Assembly: GCA_004369045.1 (NCBI GenBank)
Contig: ML213505.1
Span: forward strand, 968,591 to 1,032,590
DNA from: Heliocybe sulcata
Taxonomy: Eukaryota > Basidiomycota > Agaricomycetes > Gloeophyllales > Gloeophyllaceae
Direction of reading: 5' to 3'
Length of the DNA stretch: 64,000 bases
Shown here piece by piece: positions 46,801 to 57,851 of this stretch (positions are counted from its first letter, which is position 1; each line of letters opens with the position of its first letter). Both the position numbers and the translations under genes were made by a program. The notes beneath the pieces are model-generated. The model was given only the letters and a program-made list of their open reading frames with translations. It was not told the DNA's origin and made no database searches.

Positions 46801-48144
46801 CTCCTCTTCTCCAACAATCTCCTCATTCCTCCAGTTCCCGCATATGGTTTTGACCCTTTGCGCGGAGTCCTGTCCTTGCCCTCCCTAGGCATACCGAGCC
46901 AAGGTTGGTTGTCCAGTTCGTCCTCAATGGGGGCTTCCTTGGGTTTACGGGGACTCTTATCCCAGTGAGAGCTTATGACAGTGTGAGAATATTCATCCAG
47001 CTCCCATAAGTTGCGGGCCCCTGAATAATGTACGTATCTAAGACCCAAGCAAAGTGAAGATATAGCAGAGGAGAACATACTGCGTGAAGATGAATTCGGC
47101 TGGGCATTTGAACTCGGTATAGAAAGCGTAGAAAAAGGACGGTTTCGTAAACGATTCTGTAGGCGGATGATAAACAGTGATCAAATCAATACTCTGGAAC
47201 CAACGTACATATGTCTCCGCCTCGGCGATGGATCCAAGAGTCTTGGAAGGTACAGCGGATAGTTCAGGCGTCTGTGAGCCAGACGGACGATCCATGAAGG
47301 GCCATCGTCCCGGTGACGCGAAGAAGCTTGGCGCTGATTCCTTGATTTCCTCTCCGAGGGCTGTGCTGGGCCCCGAAGCGGGCACGACCGGTTGAGGTGT
47401 GAGGGAGGACCGAGGCATAAGAGAGGACCGAAGACGGAATGACTCTCTCGAGCCAGACATGGAGACATCGCGGCTGACGGATGCCAAAGAGCGCGTAGGG
47501 CGACCGTCAGGATTGGAGCCTACCGATAGTCCCACAGACATCATGCTGACATCACGGGACATAGGCGAACGAGAGAAAACAGAGCGACGAAGAGGTGGGT
47601 CAACGGACATTACTGACCGGCGATTCAGAGCCGGAGGTTGCACGGACATAATCTGACGAAGTTCAGGAGGGTCAACAGACATCGTACGAGTAAGAGGCCG
47701 GGGCTTCGGTGGACGCTCGGGAACGCTGGATCGGGAACGAGTCGCCTGTACTACGCGCTCCGGGGATCTCTCTCGCTCCTTCCGCTTGAGAAGACCGGAA
47801 GAACCAGCTTTGAGCAATGAGGGGCCAGACGGAAGAATCGTGGCGGGTGGGTCCAAGTAGCCATTTTGCCCTCTGGGAGGGCTCTCCACACGCATACGTT
47901 TAGCATCTCTTCCTTGCGTACCAGCAGCTGTCGCCGTCTCTATTGCCCTGCCATCCTCACCGTGCTTCCTCTTGCCTGATGTGCTCTCGAGATCTTCGTT
48001 AGACAACCAGGACTTCAGAGGAGCCGGCACCAAGTTTTTGAGGGAACTGAGAAACGAGCCAGAGCGAGAAAGAGCCATCGGTTTGCGCGAAGACCTGCGT
48101 TGATGTTGTGAACGCGCTCGAGGGCTCCTGCTAGAGGGGAGCAT
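43877..48144 (-). CDS. FG-repeat nucleoporin, Nup1/Nup60/Nup124-like
   Basis: Nuclear-basket type FG nucleoporin, about 1,390 codons with two short introns. The start at 48144 gives MLPSSRSPRARSQHQRRSS, then an amphipathic-looking helix SGSFLSSLKNLVPAPLKSWL and a bipartite basic NLS-like stretch (GKRKHGED ... DAKRMR), as in yeast Nup1/Nup60, where this end binds the inner nuclear membrane. A Ser/Arg linker with repeated MSVDPP motifs follows, then a conserved NLWELDEYSHTVISSHW segment, a pure glutamate tract, and a roughly 800-residue FG domain with LFG, FSFG and GFG cores. At least five 18-residue tandem repeats (FGAKPAETQ...SSSG) lie near its end. The last residues are basic (TKKLPNRRKR). 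A plausible import receptor docking role is inferred. Confidence 0.85.
44270..44560 (-). repeat. 54-bp tandem repeats in the nucleoporin FG domain
   Basis: Five in-phase 54-bp units coding 18 residues of the form SAFxFGxKPAExQxSSSG, with a degenerate sixth upstream. In each unit one FG core alternates with a KPAE-Gln spacer. Unit length and phase are constant, so copy number can change without breaking the frame. Confidence 0.85.
46722..46761 (-). repeat. (GAA)n microsatellite coding a polyglutamate run
   Basis: About thirteen uninterrupted TTC triplets on the plus strand, read as GAA glutamate codons in the nucleoporin. The tract sits between the N-terminal linker and the FG domain. Pure codon use makes it a likely length polymorphism. 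Confidence 0.85.
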
Positions 48145-48266
48145 GGCAAAGTGGCATAGGTCAGACGCGCCTTCAACATGCAATGCGTGACCGGTTTATT
48201 TGAAATAATATTTGTCGTTGTTGTCTCGGAGCAAATTTAATGGAGAGAAATAATTCGCTGGTCATA

Positions 48267-48274
48267 TGACGTCA
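48267..48274. promoter_or_regulatory. TGACGTCA (CRE/ATF palindrome) in a shared promoter
   Basis: A perfect 8-bp CRE in the 196-bp divergent promoter of the nucleoporin and YME2, 67 bp before the YME2 ATG and 123 bp from the nucleoporin start. bZIP factors of the ATF/CREB class bind this sequence; use here is inferred. Confidence 0.45.
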
Positions 48275-48340
48275 ATAGTTTGAACGCGCCTGAACACGCT
48301 CTATAGGAGACTCTCTACAGACCTCAATCCTATCTTGTCT

Positions 48341-51300
48341 ATGTTGACCGCTCGGAGAGAGCTCCTGGCTTCGAGGCGCGTTGCCGCGGTCGGCCGCTCC
48401 TGCATCAGAGTCCGAAGATGCGTAGCGGACGTCCCAGCTGCTTCAGCAGATGTGCCACCAGAGTCGGATCCCGGTAGCAAGGTATCGTACACTTTCCCTC
48501 ATGTATGCGACGACTACTCATTGTTTGATAGACTGAAGAGGCATGGCTATTTGCCGATTCCGTTTTCCCGGTCCGCCTAGCCTCTTGGGAGTTCGTGTCT
48601 AGTCAAGTATGCACGGAGGACGCCCATTCTGACCATATATTATATCCTGAAGTTTGAGGCACTACTTTGCGATGGCCAGCGAAGACACCCTTCTCGCTAA
48701 ACTGAAGCAAATATTTCAAGGCGTCCATGTGCACGGCTTTGAAGTACTGTCCATGGAGCCCCATATCAAGGATGGAGGAGTATTCGTTAATTTTCGATAT
48801 GACGCGACAAACGGGCCCTCAGCTCTTGAAGACATTGAGAAGACAGTAAGAGAGCAAGCTCAGAAAGAGGGCGGTGTGCCTTCCTGGCACGGTCTCAGTC
48901 GAGGAAGTCTTTGGCTCGTAAAGGGCCGGCCATGGAGAGAAGTATGGTCTCATCCCCAGGACCACTCATCTTGTCTCTGAACGAGAATTTGCAGGATATG
49001 CACAGATATGCTTCACCGCTTGTCACAGTTGCGTTCGAGGGTCCTGACGTACATGAAGAAGCATTGTATAGGTTGTTCAGAGTAAGCCGCGCAGCACTGC
49101 ACATGAGTAAAGATTGGGCTAATATGGAGTACGACGAAAGCCATATGGGCGTATACAAGACTTGCGCAACCCTACTCCCGTCCCCGCAGGCTCCCTCCGC
49201 TTCAGCACCATCGTCTTTCGTTACGTACGTTCCGCTACCATTGCTAGAAACGCCATCCATGGTCTCGCCGTCCCTTCCTCCTCCTCCAGTGCTCCTACGA
49301 TACTTCGGATCGGATATCGAGAACCTCTCCAAGCTCACGCTCTACGAGACTGGATCCTGAATCACCCTCGCATTGTCCTGCCGATTGTTGTATTTTTACT
49401 GGGCACGTTCACCTACACCGTAAGTGACTGTGGTGCCTGAAATGGAGCATGCTTATATTGCATTAAGGTCTTTGATCCAATACGCGCATTCATGATTGAA
49501 GGAAAGGTCATGGATTGGTTTAACTATAAGCGTGCGTACGAGTCACGTATCCGCAACGCGTGCACTGAAAGACAGCTTTATAGAGTCTGCAATATACAAG
49601 TGGTTGCGGGCGAATACCGTGGAGCGGTTTGCGCTATCGTCCTCGACAGGTCAAGAGCGCTTGCAGGCCAACACAAATGTCTGGAAAGAAAGGAAGGATG
49701 CGGAAGATGCGGTTTATCGGTACCTCGCTGAGATGCCCTGTAAGGTTGTCAGTGCCTTCGGTTGGACTTTCGTTAATGACGATCATTTCAGCATCCGTGG
49801 CATTTCTTCACGGTCCTCAAGGAAGTGGCAAGACAACGATGTTGACGAAAATCCTTCAGGAGACGGGACGGTGGGTGCTCATCGAACGCTATCCTCAACA
49901 AGAATAACGAGGATTGCAGCAAAGCCATAGTTATCGACTGCGGACAGCTGTTCAAGGCTAACTCCGACCCGACCCTCCTTGCATCGCTAGCAGATCAGAC
50001 CGGTTACTGGCCTATCTTCACGTTTATGAATTCTGTCAACAACATGGTCGATATGGCTAGCGTGGGTCTTATGGGGCAGAAGGGTAACGCGACGAATCTG
50101 TAGGAGAACGGGCAGTGCTAACAACCTCATTTGTTAGCTGGGTTTAGCACGTCCCTGACTGATCAAGTGAAGCAAGTCCTGGAAGTGACCGGGACGGCTC
50201 TTCGGAAAGTGACCGCTTCCTACCGGGAGAATATCCAGCGGCAAGTCAAGAACAGGCAATTGGAGGAACAGCGACAGCTTGAGGAGGAGAGGAAGCGGCA
50301 GCGGATACAGAACGGCGAATGGCATGACCCCAGGCTAGATTGTATTGCTGGCAATGGCGTCATGTCTGAGCTGGGTATTGGCGATGAGCCCATGGAGGGA
50401 GATCGTGATCCCTCAGCAGCAGCGGGTGATAACGAAGAGGAGAAGCAGCAGAAGGAGGAGATGAAGAAGGAGTCGGAGAGGCAGCAGAAGAGTATTGAAG
50501 ATGTGCAGGCTGTTGAGGCATTGCCGATTGTTATCCTCAAGAACTTCGAGTCGAAGAGCGGTGGGAAAGAGGAGGTAGTTGGTGTCCTGGCACAATGGGC
50601 CGTAGCATTGGCAGAAGGTCAGGTAAGCGTTGACAGTGACTGTTTACTGTTCCTGGCTGAGAGCACTCCAGGTCGCCCATGTAATAGTTGCCAGTGATAA
50701 TCGGGAGAATGCGAAGCTATTGACGAAAGGTAGATTGGATTGCCCTAGGGTGTGCCATCAACGACTGATTTCTCTGACTGCTCTAGCATCACCGTCAAAA
50801 CCCCTTGCATCAGTTGCCCTGGAAGACGCTGATACAGCAAGCGCGCTTGCCTTCGTGCAGCAGAAGCTGCGCGATGCCGGCTTAGATTACAAGTTCACAA
50901 AGCAACAGACTGCATCCGTCGAGCGACTGGGTGGCCGTGCAAGTGACCTGGAAGCAGTACGTCGCATTTTCTGCTATATTCAAGGACATTGTCGATAATT
51001 ATGGCCGGCAGCTTATCCATAAGGTCCGCAGCGGCCAGGCTGTCGAAGAGGCGGTGGAGGATATCATTGATCGCGGTGTTGCTGAACTTCGCAAGAAGGC
51101 GTTCGGCGAGGACGCGGATGATGTCAAGAACTTGCCGTGGTCCCGAGAGCAGGCATGGGTCATCATGAGACGCCTGTCCCGGGAGTCGGAGGTAGGAGTT
51201 CATATGTTTCCTGCAGCGATAGCGGAAGACTTCATGAAGTCTTTGATTATAGATTCCCTACCACGATGTTCTCACGGACTCGCCGTTCAAGAATAACGAG

Positions 51301-51795
51301 GGAGCCTTGCGAAGTATGGAACACTCTGAACTCATTTCGATTACCACGCACAACGGTGCGTGCAAAGGTTTCCACTCCCTAGCTTGCCATTCTGACAGTG
51401 ACTTCAGGTCGACCTTCGACGATCCGACCTGGCAAGCCTGTGTATCAATACGTCTTCCAACGTCTAGCCAACGGTACTTATTTAGTGACACTTATAGATA
51501 GGACATCACTGATGCGCACGACTACCGAACAGATCGCGTGTTCCAGGCTACTCAGGACATCGCAGTGAACGAGAAGACGTTGGCTGGCGCAGAGAGCACT
51601 GTTCGCGCATGCGAGGAAGAGCTAACCGTCTTGAAGCAACTGGGATCGGACCCTAACCATTGGGTGGAGTGGAGGAGCGCGTCTTCCCACAGAGCTGCGT
51701 ATCTGTTCAGAAAGATGAAGGCTGCTGAGACAAAGATTGAGAGTCTAGAGAAGCAGAACGCCGAGTTGAAGAAAGTGCTGGCCCGCGGCCCATAG
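48341..51795 (+). CDS. YME2: Mitochondrial escape protein 2 (YME2/RNA12)
   Basis: Inner-membrane protein linked to mtDNA nucleoid maintenance and escape of mtDNA to the nucleus in yeast. Start MLTARRELLASRRVAAVGR gives a clear presequence. After an intron: TEEAWLFADSVFPVRLASWE, then HYFAMASEDTLLAKLKQIFQ. An RRM-like domain includes YGRIQDLRNPTPVPAG. One membrane helix (HPRIVLPIVVFLLGTFTYT) precedes VFDPIRAFMIEGKVMDWF. The intermembrane-space ATPase-like domain has the P-loop GPQGSGKTT. A Glu/Gln/Lys coiled segment, PIVILKNFESK and a final coiled coil (AAETKIESLEKQNAELKKVL) complete the family layout. About ten introns; the splice near 48600 is the least certain. Confidence 0.92.
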
Positions 51796-52418
51796 AGACG
51801 AAGCCTAGGCCTCACTATAGTGTATCATTATTTTCGTTGGAAGTGTGCAGACTAACTCTTATGTATTACCACGATACGGACGTACGGCATCACGGACGCA
51901 CAGCTGCACTGGCAGTGGCATCGCGCCTGTGTAGCAGTTGGATAGATATGTTCTATAACTCAGGGAATCGTGCACGAAAGGAGAGATGGTAAGCCAAGTA
52001 TAGGAACCGACTGCGCGGTGTTGCCAGTTGCAGTGTCCATGGAGACCAAAGACCCGACAACAGACTCCGGCTATGCCCGGCCATCACTCCCATCGCTGCC
52101 TCTGAAAGGGAGTGGCTTGGCTGCGGCTTTCTCCCATCCTTCCCCTTCGTTTCTCTTTCTCTCTATTCCGTCTTGCCAGAGGCGCAGGTCACGACGTTGA
52201 TCGTCTCTTTTTCTGTCTTCATTTCCCTTCCACACCGGCCAAGCCTGGTACCGATTGTACTCTCTGGAAGAGCAGATATTCACATCCACTCGGTTTAACT
52301 CACTGGCTGCTTGCCCTTTCCATCCTTTAAACTGTGCGTCTGCCTCCTCTCTACCCGTTTCCTGACCATGAAACCAATCCGGAGCACCCCAGTCGGTGTA
52401 CAAATCTAGCAGAGCAAA
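51796..52418. other. Intergenic, YME2 3' end / tetraspanin promoter
   Basis: 623 bp with no recognisable gene. A pyrimidine-rich tract (near 52140-52240, CT-rich) resembles the leader or promoter of a well-expressed fungal gene. Opposite-strand ORF 52071-52403 has no features. Confidence 0.5.
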
Positions 52419-53323
52419 ATGGTCTCCAAGAAATTGATGGGTGTCTGGGCGTTCGTCGACTTCTGTCTCCTAGTAGCGGGTGTCATTTCGATCGCGGTGT
52501 CTATTGTTTGGAAGGCTCCCAACCTTCTCTTGAATATGGTGTTCAGCAAGGGGGATCTGACTGGTGGGTTTGCCCTGCTTGAGCTCCAGTCATAGACGCG
52601 CTTATGGTATCATTACAGCGGGAACCGTGCTTGGTGTAGCACTCCTCATCACATTTGCCTTCTCCATTGGTGCAATCGTCCAGCGCAATCATGTCACTAT
52701 AGGGCTGGTTATCTTGAACTGGATCTTGGTTTTGGACGCCATAGGAATCGCTGTGATCGGCACTTTCGTCTGGGCTTACACGCTGCAAGAACGTGCCAAC
52801 TACCACGAGGTGTTTGTCAATGAGGACAATAGCACAATTATTGCTATCCAGGATAAGGTATGCATATATGGCGAGAGTCATAATGACCGCTCTCACGGAT
52901 GTACGTTTTAGCTGTCATGCTGCGGGTATTTCAATGGCTCGGACCGTCTCGTTCTCGGTGGCAGCTTCTGCCAGAACCAGACTTTCGTCGATAGTTTCCT
53001 CCAATTCGACAATACCACTATGACCTGGACCGGTGCCTGCGTTGCCCCTATCACGGCCTTCGCTGACTCGACATTGAACAATGTTTTCACGTAAGCGTCT
53101 CCGATGTCTGCTCGCCCATTGCTGCCTAAGCTCGGGCTTGATAGGTCTGTGTACGGCTTTATGGCCGTTGTTATCTGTCTCTTCCTGGGGTCCCTCTGTG
53201 TGATCAAGAAGGTTTGTTGTGTACACTCCTGACGCATACGGATACTGATAGGTACCACAGCGCCAGGAGGAGGAACGGTTCAGCAAGATCGACGCCAAGC
53301 GAGGTGGCCGCGGTTTCGTGTAA
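52419..53323 (+). CDS. Tetraspanin
   Basis: Four-pass membrane protein of the fungal tetraspanin family (Pls1/Tsp2 relatives); Pls1 is needed for appressorium function in plant pathogens, and the role of basidiomycete members is less defined. TM1 is VWAFVDFCLLVAGVISIAVS, TM2 TVLGVALLITFAFSIGAIV, TM3 LVILNWILVLDAIGIAVIG, TM4 FMAVVICLFLGSLCVI. The large loop has the defining CCG (KLSCCGYFNGSD) plus two more cysteines (GSFCQNQT, TGACVAPI), as expected for the two disulfides. The tail is short and basic. Four introns, with the first exon ending near the KGDLT codons. Confidence 0.88.
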
Positions 53324-53709
53324 AGGACACTCTATCCGGGGTTATATCGGCACGTGCGGGGTTGTAACCCCAGGCTGGAATGAAGAGAAGAAACCCGGAC
53401 TACAGTTCTTTGCTCTCCTGTTTGACTCATCAATCCTTTATCGAGCATCTTTAGTCTCATTGCGCTAGAATTTTGACCTGCGCTTCAACCTGGTTACCAT
53501 GTGTTTGTATTATATCTGTATTCGTTCTAGACTATGAGACAACGGATATTGGAAGGGAAACTGGGAAGGTCTGTAACCTGTTGTGCACGCCGCTAAGGTG
53601 GCTGTGCTCGAACACCTTCAAGCTTAAGCTTCACAGTCACTGGTCGAGTAATTCTGCCCACTTCGGTGCTGCTCTAGGATCCGTTATAAGCGACTATCCG
53701 TTGGATATC
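53324..53709. other. Intergenic, tetraspanin / BMT2
   Basis: 386 bp. Holds the inverted repeat GGGGTTGTAACCCC at 53358-53371. No supported gene; the open frame running into BMT2 from 53473 lacks conserved sequence. Confidence 0.45.
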
Positions 53710-54704
53710 ATGGGCAGGATCCGCAGACGAAAGGAGCCTGTGGTCCACACCCCTGAAAACCGTTCTGTGGCCTCTGCAAACAAGAGTTCTAGCCGGGCTG
53801 TCATCCGTCAATTCCACTGTCTGCTGAGGAAGAAGGTGCGATTAGAGAAGCAGAAGGTTACTCCTGAGAATGCCAGGGCCTTGGCAGCAGTTGAGCATGA
53901 GATTGAAAGCCTTGGTGGTCTTGATACCTACCAGAAGATGTCCACCATAGGGCAGGGTAATGATAGAGGAGGAGGAAGCGAGAGGGTGTTCATTTTATGG
54001 TTGAAGGAACAGTGTATGGAATCTGCGAGTGGGAAGTCCAAATTAAAGTCTGTGTCACCTTCCAACTTGCACAACTGGTCCCTCCTACCATGACCTTCGT
54101 ACAGGTTGTTGGAAGTCGGCGCTTTGAAACCCGACAATTATGCTTCCTGCTCTTCATGGCTAGAGGTTACCCCGATCGACTTGAATTCACAGCATCCGTC
54201 AATACGAGAGCAGGACTTTCTCAAGATGGACGAGGTTGAGCATTCAGGCAGATGGGACCTCATCAGCTTAAGCTTGGTGCTCAATTTTGTACCAGACGCC
54301 CATGACAGAGGTGAATACGAAATCTTTATACGGCGCTCCTCCCTTGACTCTGGTTCCTCAGGCCGTATGCTCAGACTTGCGCATGCCATGGTGAAAGCAG
54401 AAGGATTACTCTTCCTTGCGGTGCGTCGCCACGCTGTCCAATATATTGGAATGCCCTAAATCTGTTGTACTTGCAGCTTCCTCTACCATGCGTTCATAAT
54501 TCGCGGTATCTCACCAGTGATCATCTGAAGGCTTTAATGAGTGCTATTGGCTTCGACGAGTTAAAGGCCAGATGGAAGGATGGTGGGAAAATGGCATATT
54601 GGCTTTATCGCAAGGGTACACCTAGCAAAGACCATCTGTGGCATTTCCGAAGGAAGGAGGTGCTCCTACAGGGCAAGCGAAATAACTTTGCGATACTGCT
54701 CTAA
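53710..54704 (+). CDS. BMT2: 25S rRNA adenine-N1 methyltransferase BMT2
   Basis: Nucleolar SAM-dependent enzyme; the yeast homologue makes m1A2142 in 25S rRNA. Start MGRIRRRKEPVVHTPENRS with a basic N-terminus. A helical part (HCLLRKKVRLEKQKVTPENA, LGGLDTYQKMSTIGQGNDRG) is joined by an intron near 54045-54105 to the SAM-site strand KLKLLEVGALKPDNY. Signature blocks DLISLSLVLNFVPDAHDRG, RMLRLAHAMVKAEGLLFL and LPLPCVHNSRYLTSDHLKAL match fungal BMT2. The C-terminus reads FDELKARWKDGGKMAYWLYR and FRRKEVLLQGKRNNFAILL. Three introns. Confidence 0.92.
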
Positions 54705-55100
54705 TTGCACGTACCTCCAGCCTACTATGCGACTGCAAGGCATCTCTCGTGGATTGTTGAAAGCTGTCGACATGGCATTGATGGAGAAATCGGAGTCATT
54801 GCTGTTGCCTATAGCATCCCAGTGCGAGAGCACCAAGTATCAGTGGGAACTGTGTGCGAGCAGGATTTCGAATCAGTATTAATTTCACATAGGGAATCGG
54901 TAATCCTAGCTACCTAAATTATCATTATCAACCTTGGAAGCCGTCCTGAAGCCGCCCTCACCTGATGTCGCTATTTCTGTCCTGAGTGTCGTATTCAGCT
55001 ATCACATTGTATACATCATGCATGAGAAACTACTGTCCCTGCTTTATACAGTGACTCTGGACTTTTATCATTCTTGGCTCTAGAGAGCTGCTCGCTCCGA
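54705..55100. other. Intergenic, BMT2 3' end / DLD1 promoter
   Basis: 396 bp with no supported gene. An ORF at 54705-54917 opens directly after the BMT2 stop and has no conserved features. Confidence 0.45.
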
Positions 55101-57563
55101 ATGTCGTTGGCGAGACGCTTCCTCGCCCGTACAGGCCTCTCAAGTATTAATGTCGCTCGGTCGCGAATATCTGCAAGTCGCGGGGCGAAATGGAATTCTA
55201 CTGGGCCGACTTCAAAACCGGCAGTAGGTTCGATTAACCGTGAACGAATTATATGGGCATTCTTGTTGGTGGCTTCCACTGGGTTTGCTGTTCAGGCTAC
55301 AAGGAGGCCGAAGGAGTCGGCAGTCAGTTGCAGTTTCTCAAACTATCTCGATAACTACTCCTAATTGACGATACAGGGTCCCTCAGCAACAAGCCCAAAT
55401 CATAATCCGGTTACGTTCAACACGGAGTATGCTTCTCCGGATGAACTCCAGAAAGCCATTCAAGAGCTGCGGCAAGCGTTTCCAGAGGAAGACAGGGTCG
55501 TAACGGAACCGGAAACTGTCAAAGACTATGGCTCGTCGGATAACTCCTATCACCCTTCAACTCCTCATGCAGTCGTGGTCCGCGCCCAGACCACTGAAGA
55601 CGTGGTCAAGGTCGTCAATATAGCACGGAAGTATAGAGTACCCATAACACCCTACGGAGGGGCTACAAGCCTGGAAGGTCATTTCTCGGGTGTGAGCGCC
55701 TCAATATCATTTGGTTGAACGCATGCTCACGGCGTCCGGTAGTATGCATCGCGAGATATATGCATCGATATGAGCGGCATGGATAAAATCTTGGACATTC
55801 ATGGTTTGTTTTATGATCATAGTATGCAAAGAGTCTCTCTCTCATTGAGCCGCATAGAGGACGACGGTGACTTGGTATGCCAGGCCGGAGCTAAATGGGA
55901 AGATATCAACGAGACCTTGAAAGAGAAAGGCATTCCGCTATTTTTCCCGGTAGGAAATGTGTCTGCCTTCGGTCGTGAGCACTCATGACACGAATTGGAC
56001 AGCTGGACCCAGGACCCGGTGCAGTAAGCAGAAAGCCATCTCGTCCGAGGTCATTACAAGTCATCATTAATGCTGGTTTCGCAGACCATAGGTGGTATGA
56101 TAGGTACTGGTTGTTCAGGAAGTGAGTGGAAATCAGCTTAAATATCCGCTGAGCATTTCCCTGATCCTTGTTCCAGCGAACGCCGTTAGATACGGAACTG
56201 CTAAGGGGGAGTGGTTCCTCAACGTCGTTAGTGCCTCGCTACTACTGGTCTCATTTATGTATGATTTCTCATTCGCCCTGGAAGACCGTGGTATTACCAT
56301 CTGGGGAAGTCATCAAAACCCGCAGAAGAGCCCGGAAATCCTCTGCTGGCTTCGATACCACGAAGCTATTCATCGGCGCGGAAGGGACTCTTGGAATCGT
56401 GACAGAGGGTCAGCTACAATGACTGGCCTTGTTTTTTTTTCGAGGCTCACTTGCCCGTAGCCACGCTCAGACTGGCTCCCGTGATCCCCACCAGGGTAGC
56501 GATGGCTCAATTTCCTAATGTTGACAAAGCAGTTAGTGCCGTCCAAGAGGTCCTAAATTCCCCGTACGGGCCACACCTACGTGAGTGCCGGAGTTCCGGT
56601 GCTTAAGTCTTGGCTGACTCGATCAACAAGAATGCGTCGAACTCCTCGACGATCAGAGTAAGTACCAGTCATCCGCCGGTAGCAACCGGGCTAAAGGACA
56701 TATCTAGTGATGAAGGCCATGAACGTGGGAGGTATGGCGGATAAGCAATACCCTGAGAAGGATACTCTCCTCTTCAAGATTCAGGGTGCTCCGCAAGCCA
56801 TCAAGGAAACTGCTGCTGTAGTCCAAGAGATCGTCACGAAGCATGGTTCTACGCAGTTTGAATTCGCTGCGACCGACGAGGAAGCGGATAATCTTTGGCA
56901 AAATCGCAAGTATGCCTTGACTTCCACCCTCTCTTGGATTCCCGGGGCCCGTGGTTGGACGACGGACGTCTGGTAAGGTCTTACCCCGAAGTTCGGATGC
57001 TCTCGCCCCTCTCTAACGAGTGGAAGCGCAGCGTACCGCCGTCTTGCCTCCCGAGACTGGTGTATGAGACTAAGAGGGACCTGACTGACGCTGGTATAAC
57101 ATCGACCATTGTTGGACATGTTGGAGACGGTACGCTCTTTGCTCTTCCAGCGTACTTCTATTTGACTTGGTATCCGATAGGCAACTTCCATGCGTTATTG
57201 CTGTTCAGAAACGACGAGGAGTTCAAGAAAGTCAGTGATGCCGTTCACCGTATGGTTCATCGCGCCGTCGATCTTGATGGTTCATGTACGTGCTGTATTG
57301 ATAGACGTTCAAGTGCCGAGACTAAGCTTCGGTATAGGTACGGGCGAACATGGTGTAGGTATTGGTAAGAAGGAATACCTGTATGACGAATTGGGCGAAG
57401 GCACTGTGGCCTTGATGAAGACCTTAAAGAAAGCGGTGGATCCTCTTAACATAATGAACCCAGGCAAAGTAGGAATTTCCGCCGCTTTGCTATCAGAAAC
57501 ATATATGACTGATTACCCCCGCAGCTCTACCCGGACCCACTGAAGGAGAGCAAGTCGCATTGA
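55101..57563 (+). CDS. DLD1: D-lactate dehydrogenase (cytochrome), mitochondrial
   Basis: FAD flavoprotein of the inner membrane that oxidises D-lactate and passes electrons to cytochrome c. The N-terminus ([20 protein letters not shown]) is a presequence, followed by a stop-transfer-like helix [19 protein letters not shown], as in yeast Dld1. FAD domain: [78 protein letters not shown] and [15 protein letters not shown]-terminal domain: [18 protein letters not shown] and [20 protein letters not shown], with [14 protein letters not shown] near the end. About twelve introns, some of them 60-70 bp. Start chosen as the first ATG after the in-frame TTG. Confidence 0.95.
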
Positions 57564-57851
57564 TGCACTCTCAGATACAAACCCTCTTCAGGTTGCCGCA
57601 CTAGATATACTCGTGGAGGCACCTCGTGCCACTCATACTGCATAGTATCAGGATCTATGATTTACCTTGTATGTCTTGTGTAGTACCCAATCAATACCAA
57701 CCGCTGAGCCCTCATTGGCTAATGTGGCTGGTGGCCACAAGTGCTTCGAATGGCCACACAATCTTGCCGTCTTTAGCTTTGGGACCAAGTCGACTTCACT
57801 GCGACTTCAAGCTTCACTATCCAGTTTGCGGACAATCAACGCATATCCAAC

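Noticed and set aside
53358-53371. GGGGTTGTAACCCC inverted repeat as a terminator
   Set aside because: The spacer is too short for a normal hairpin, eukaryotic genes do not end this way, and short palindromes are expected by chance.
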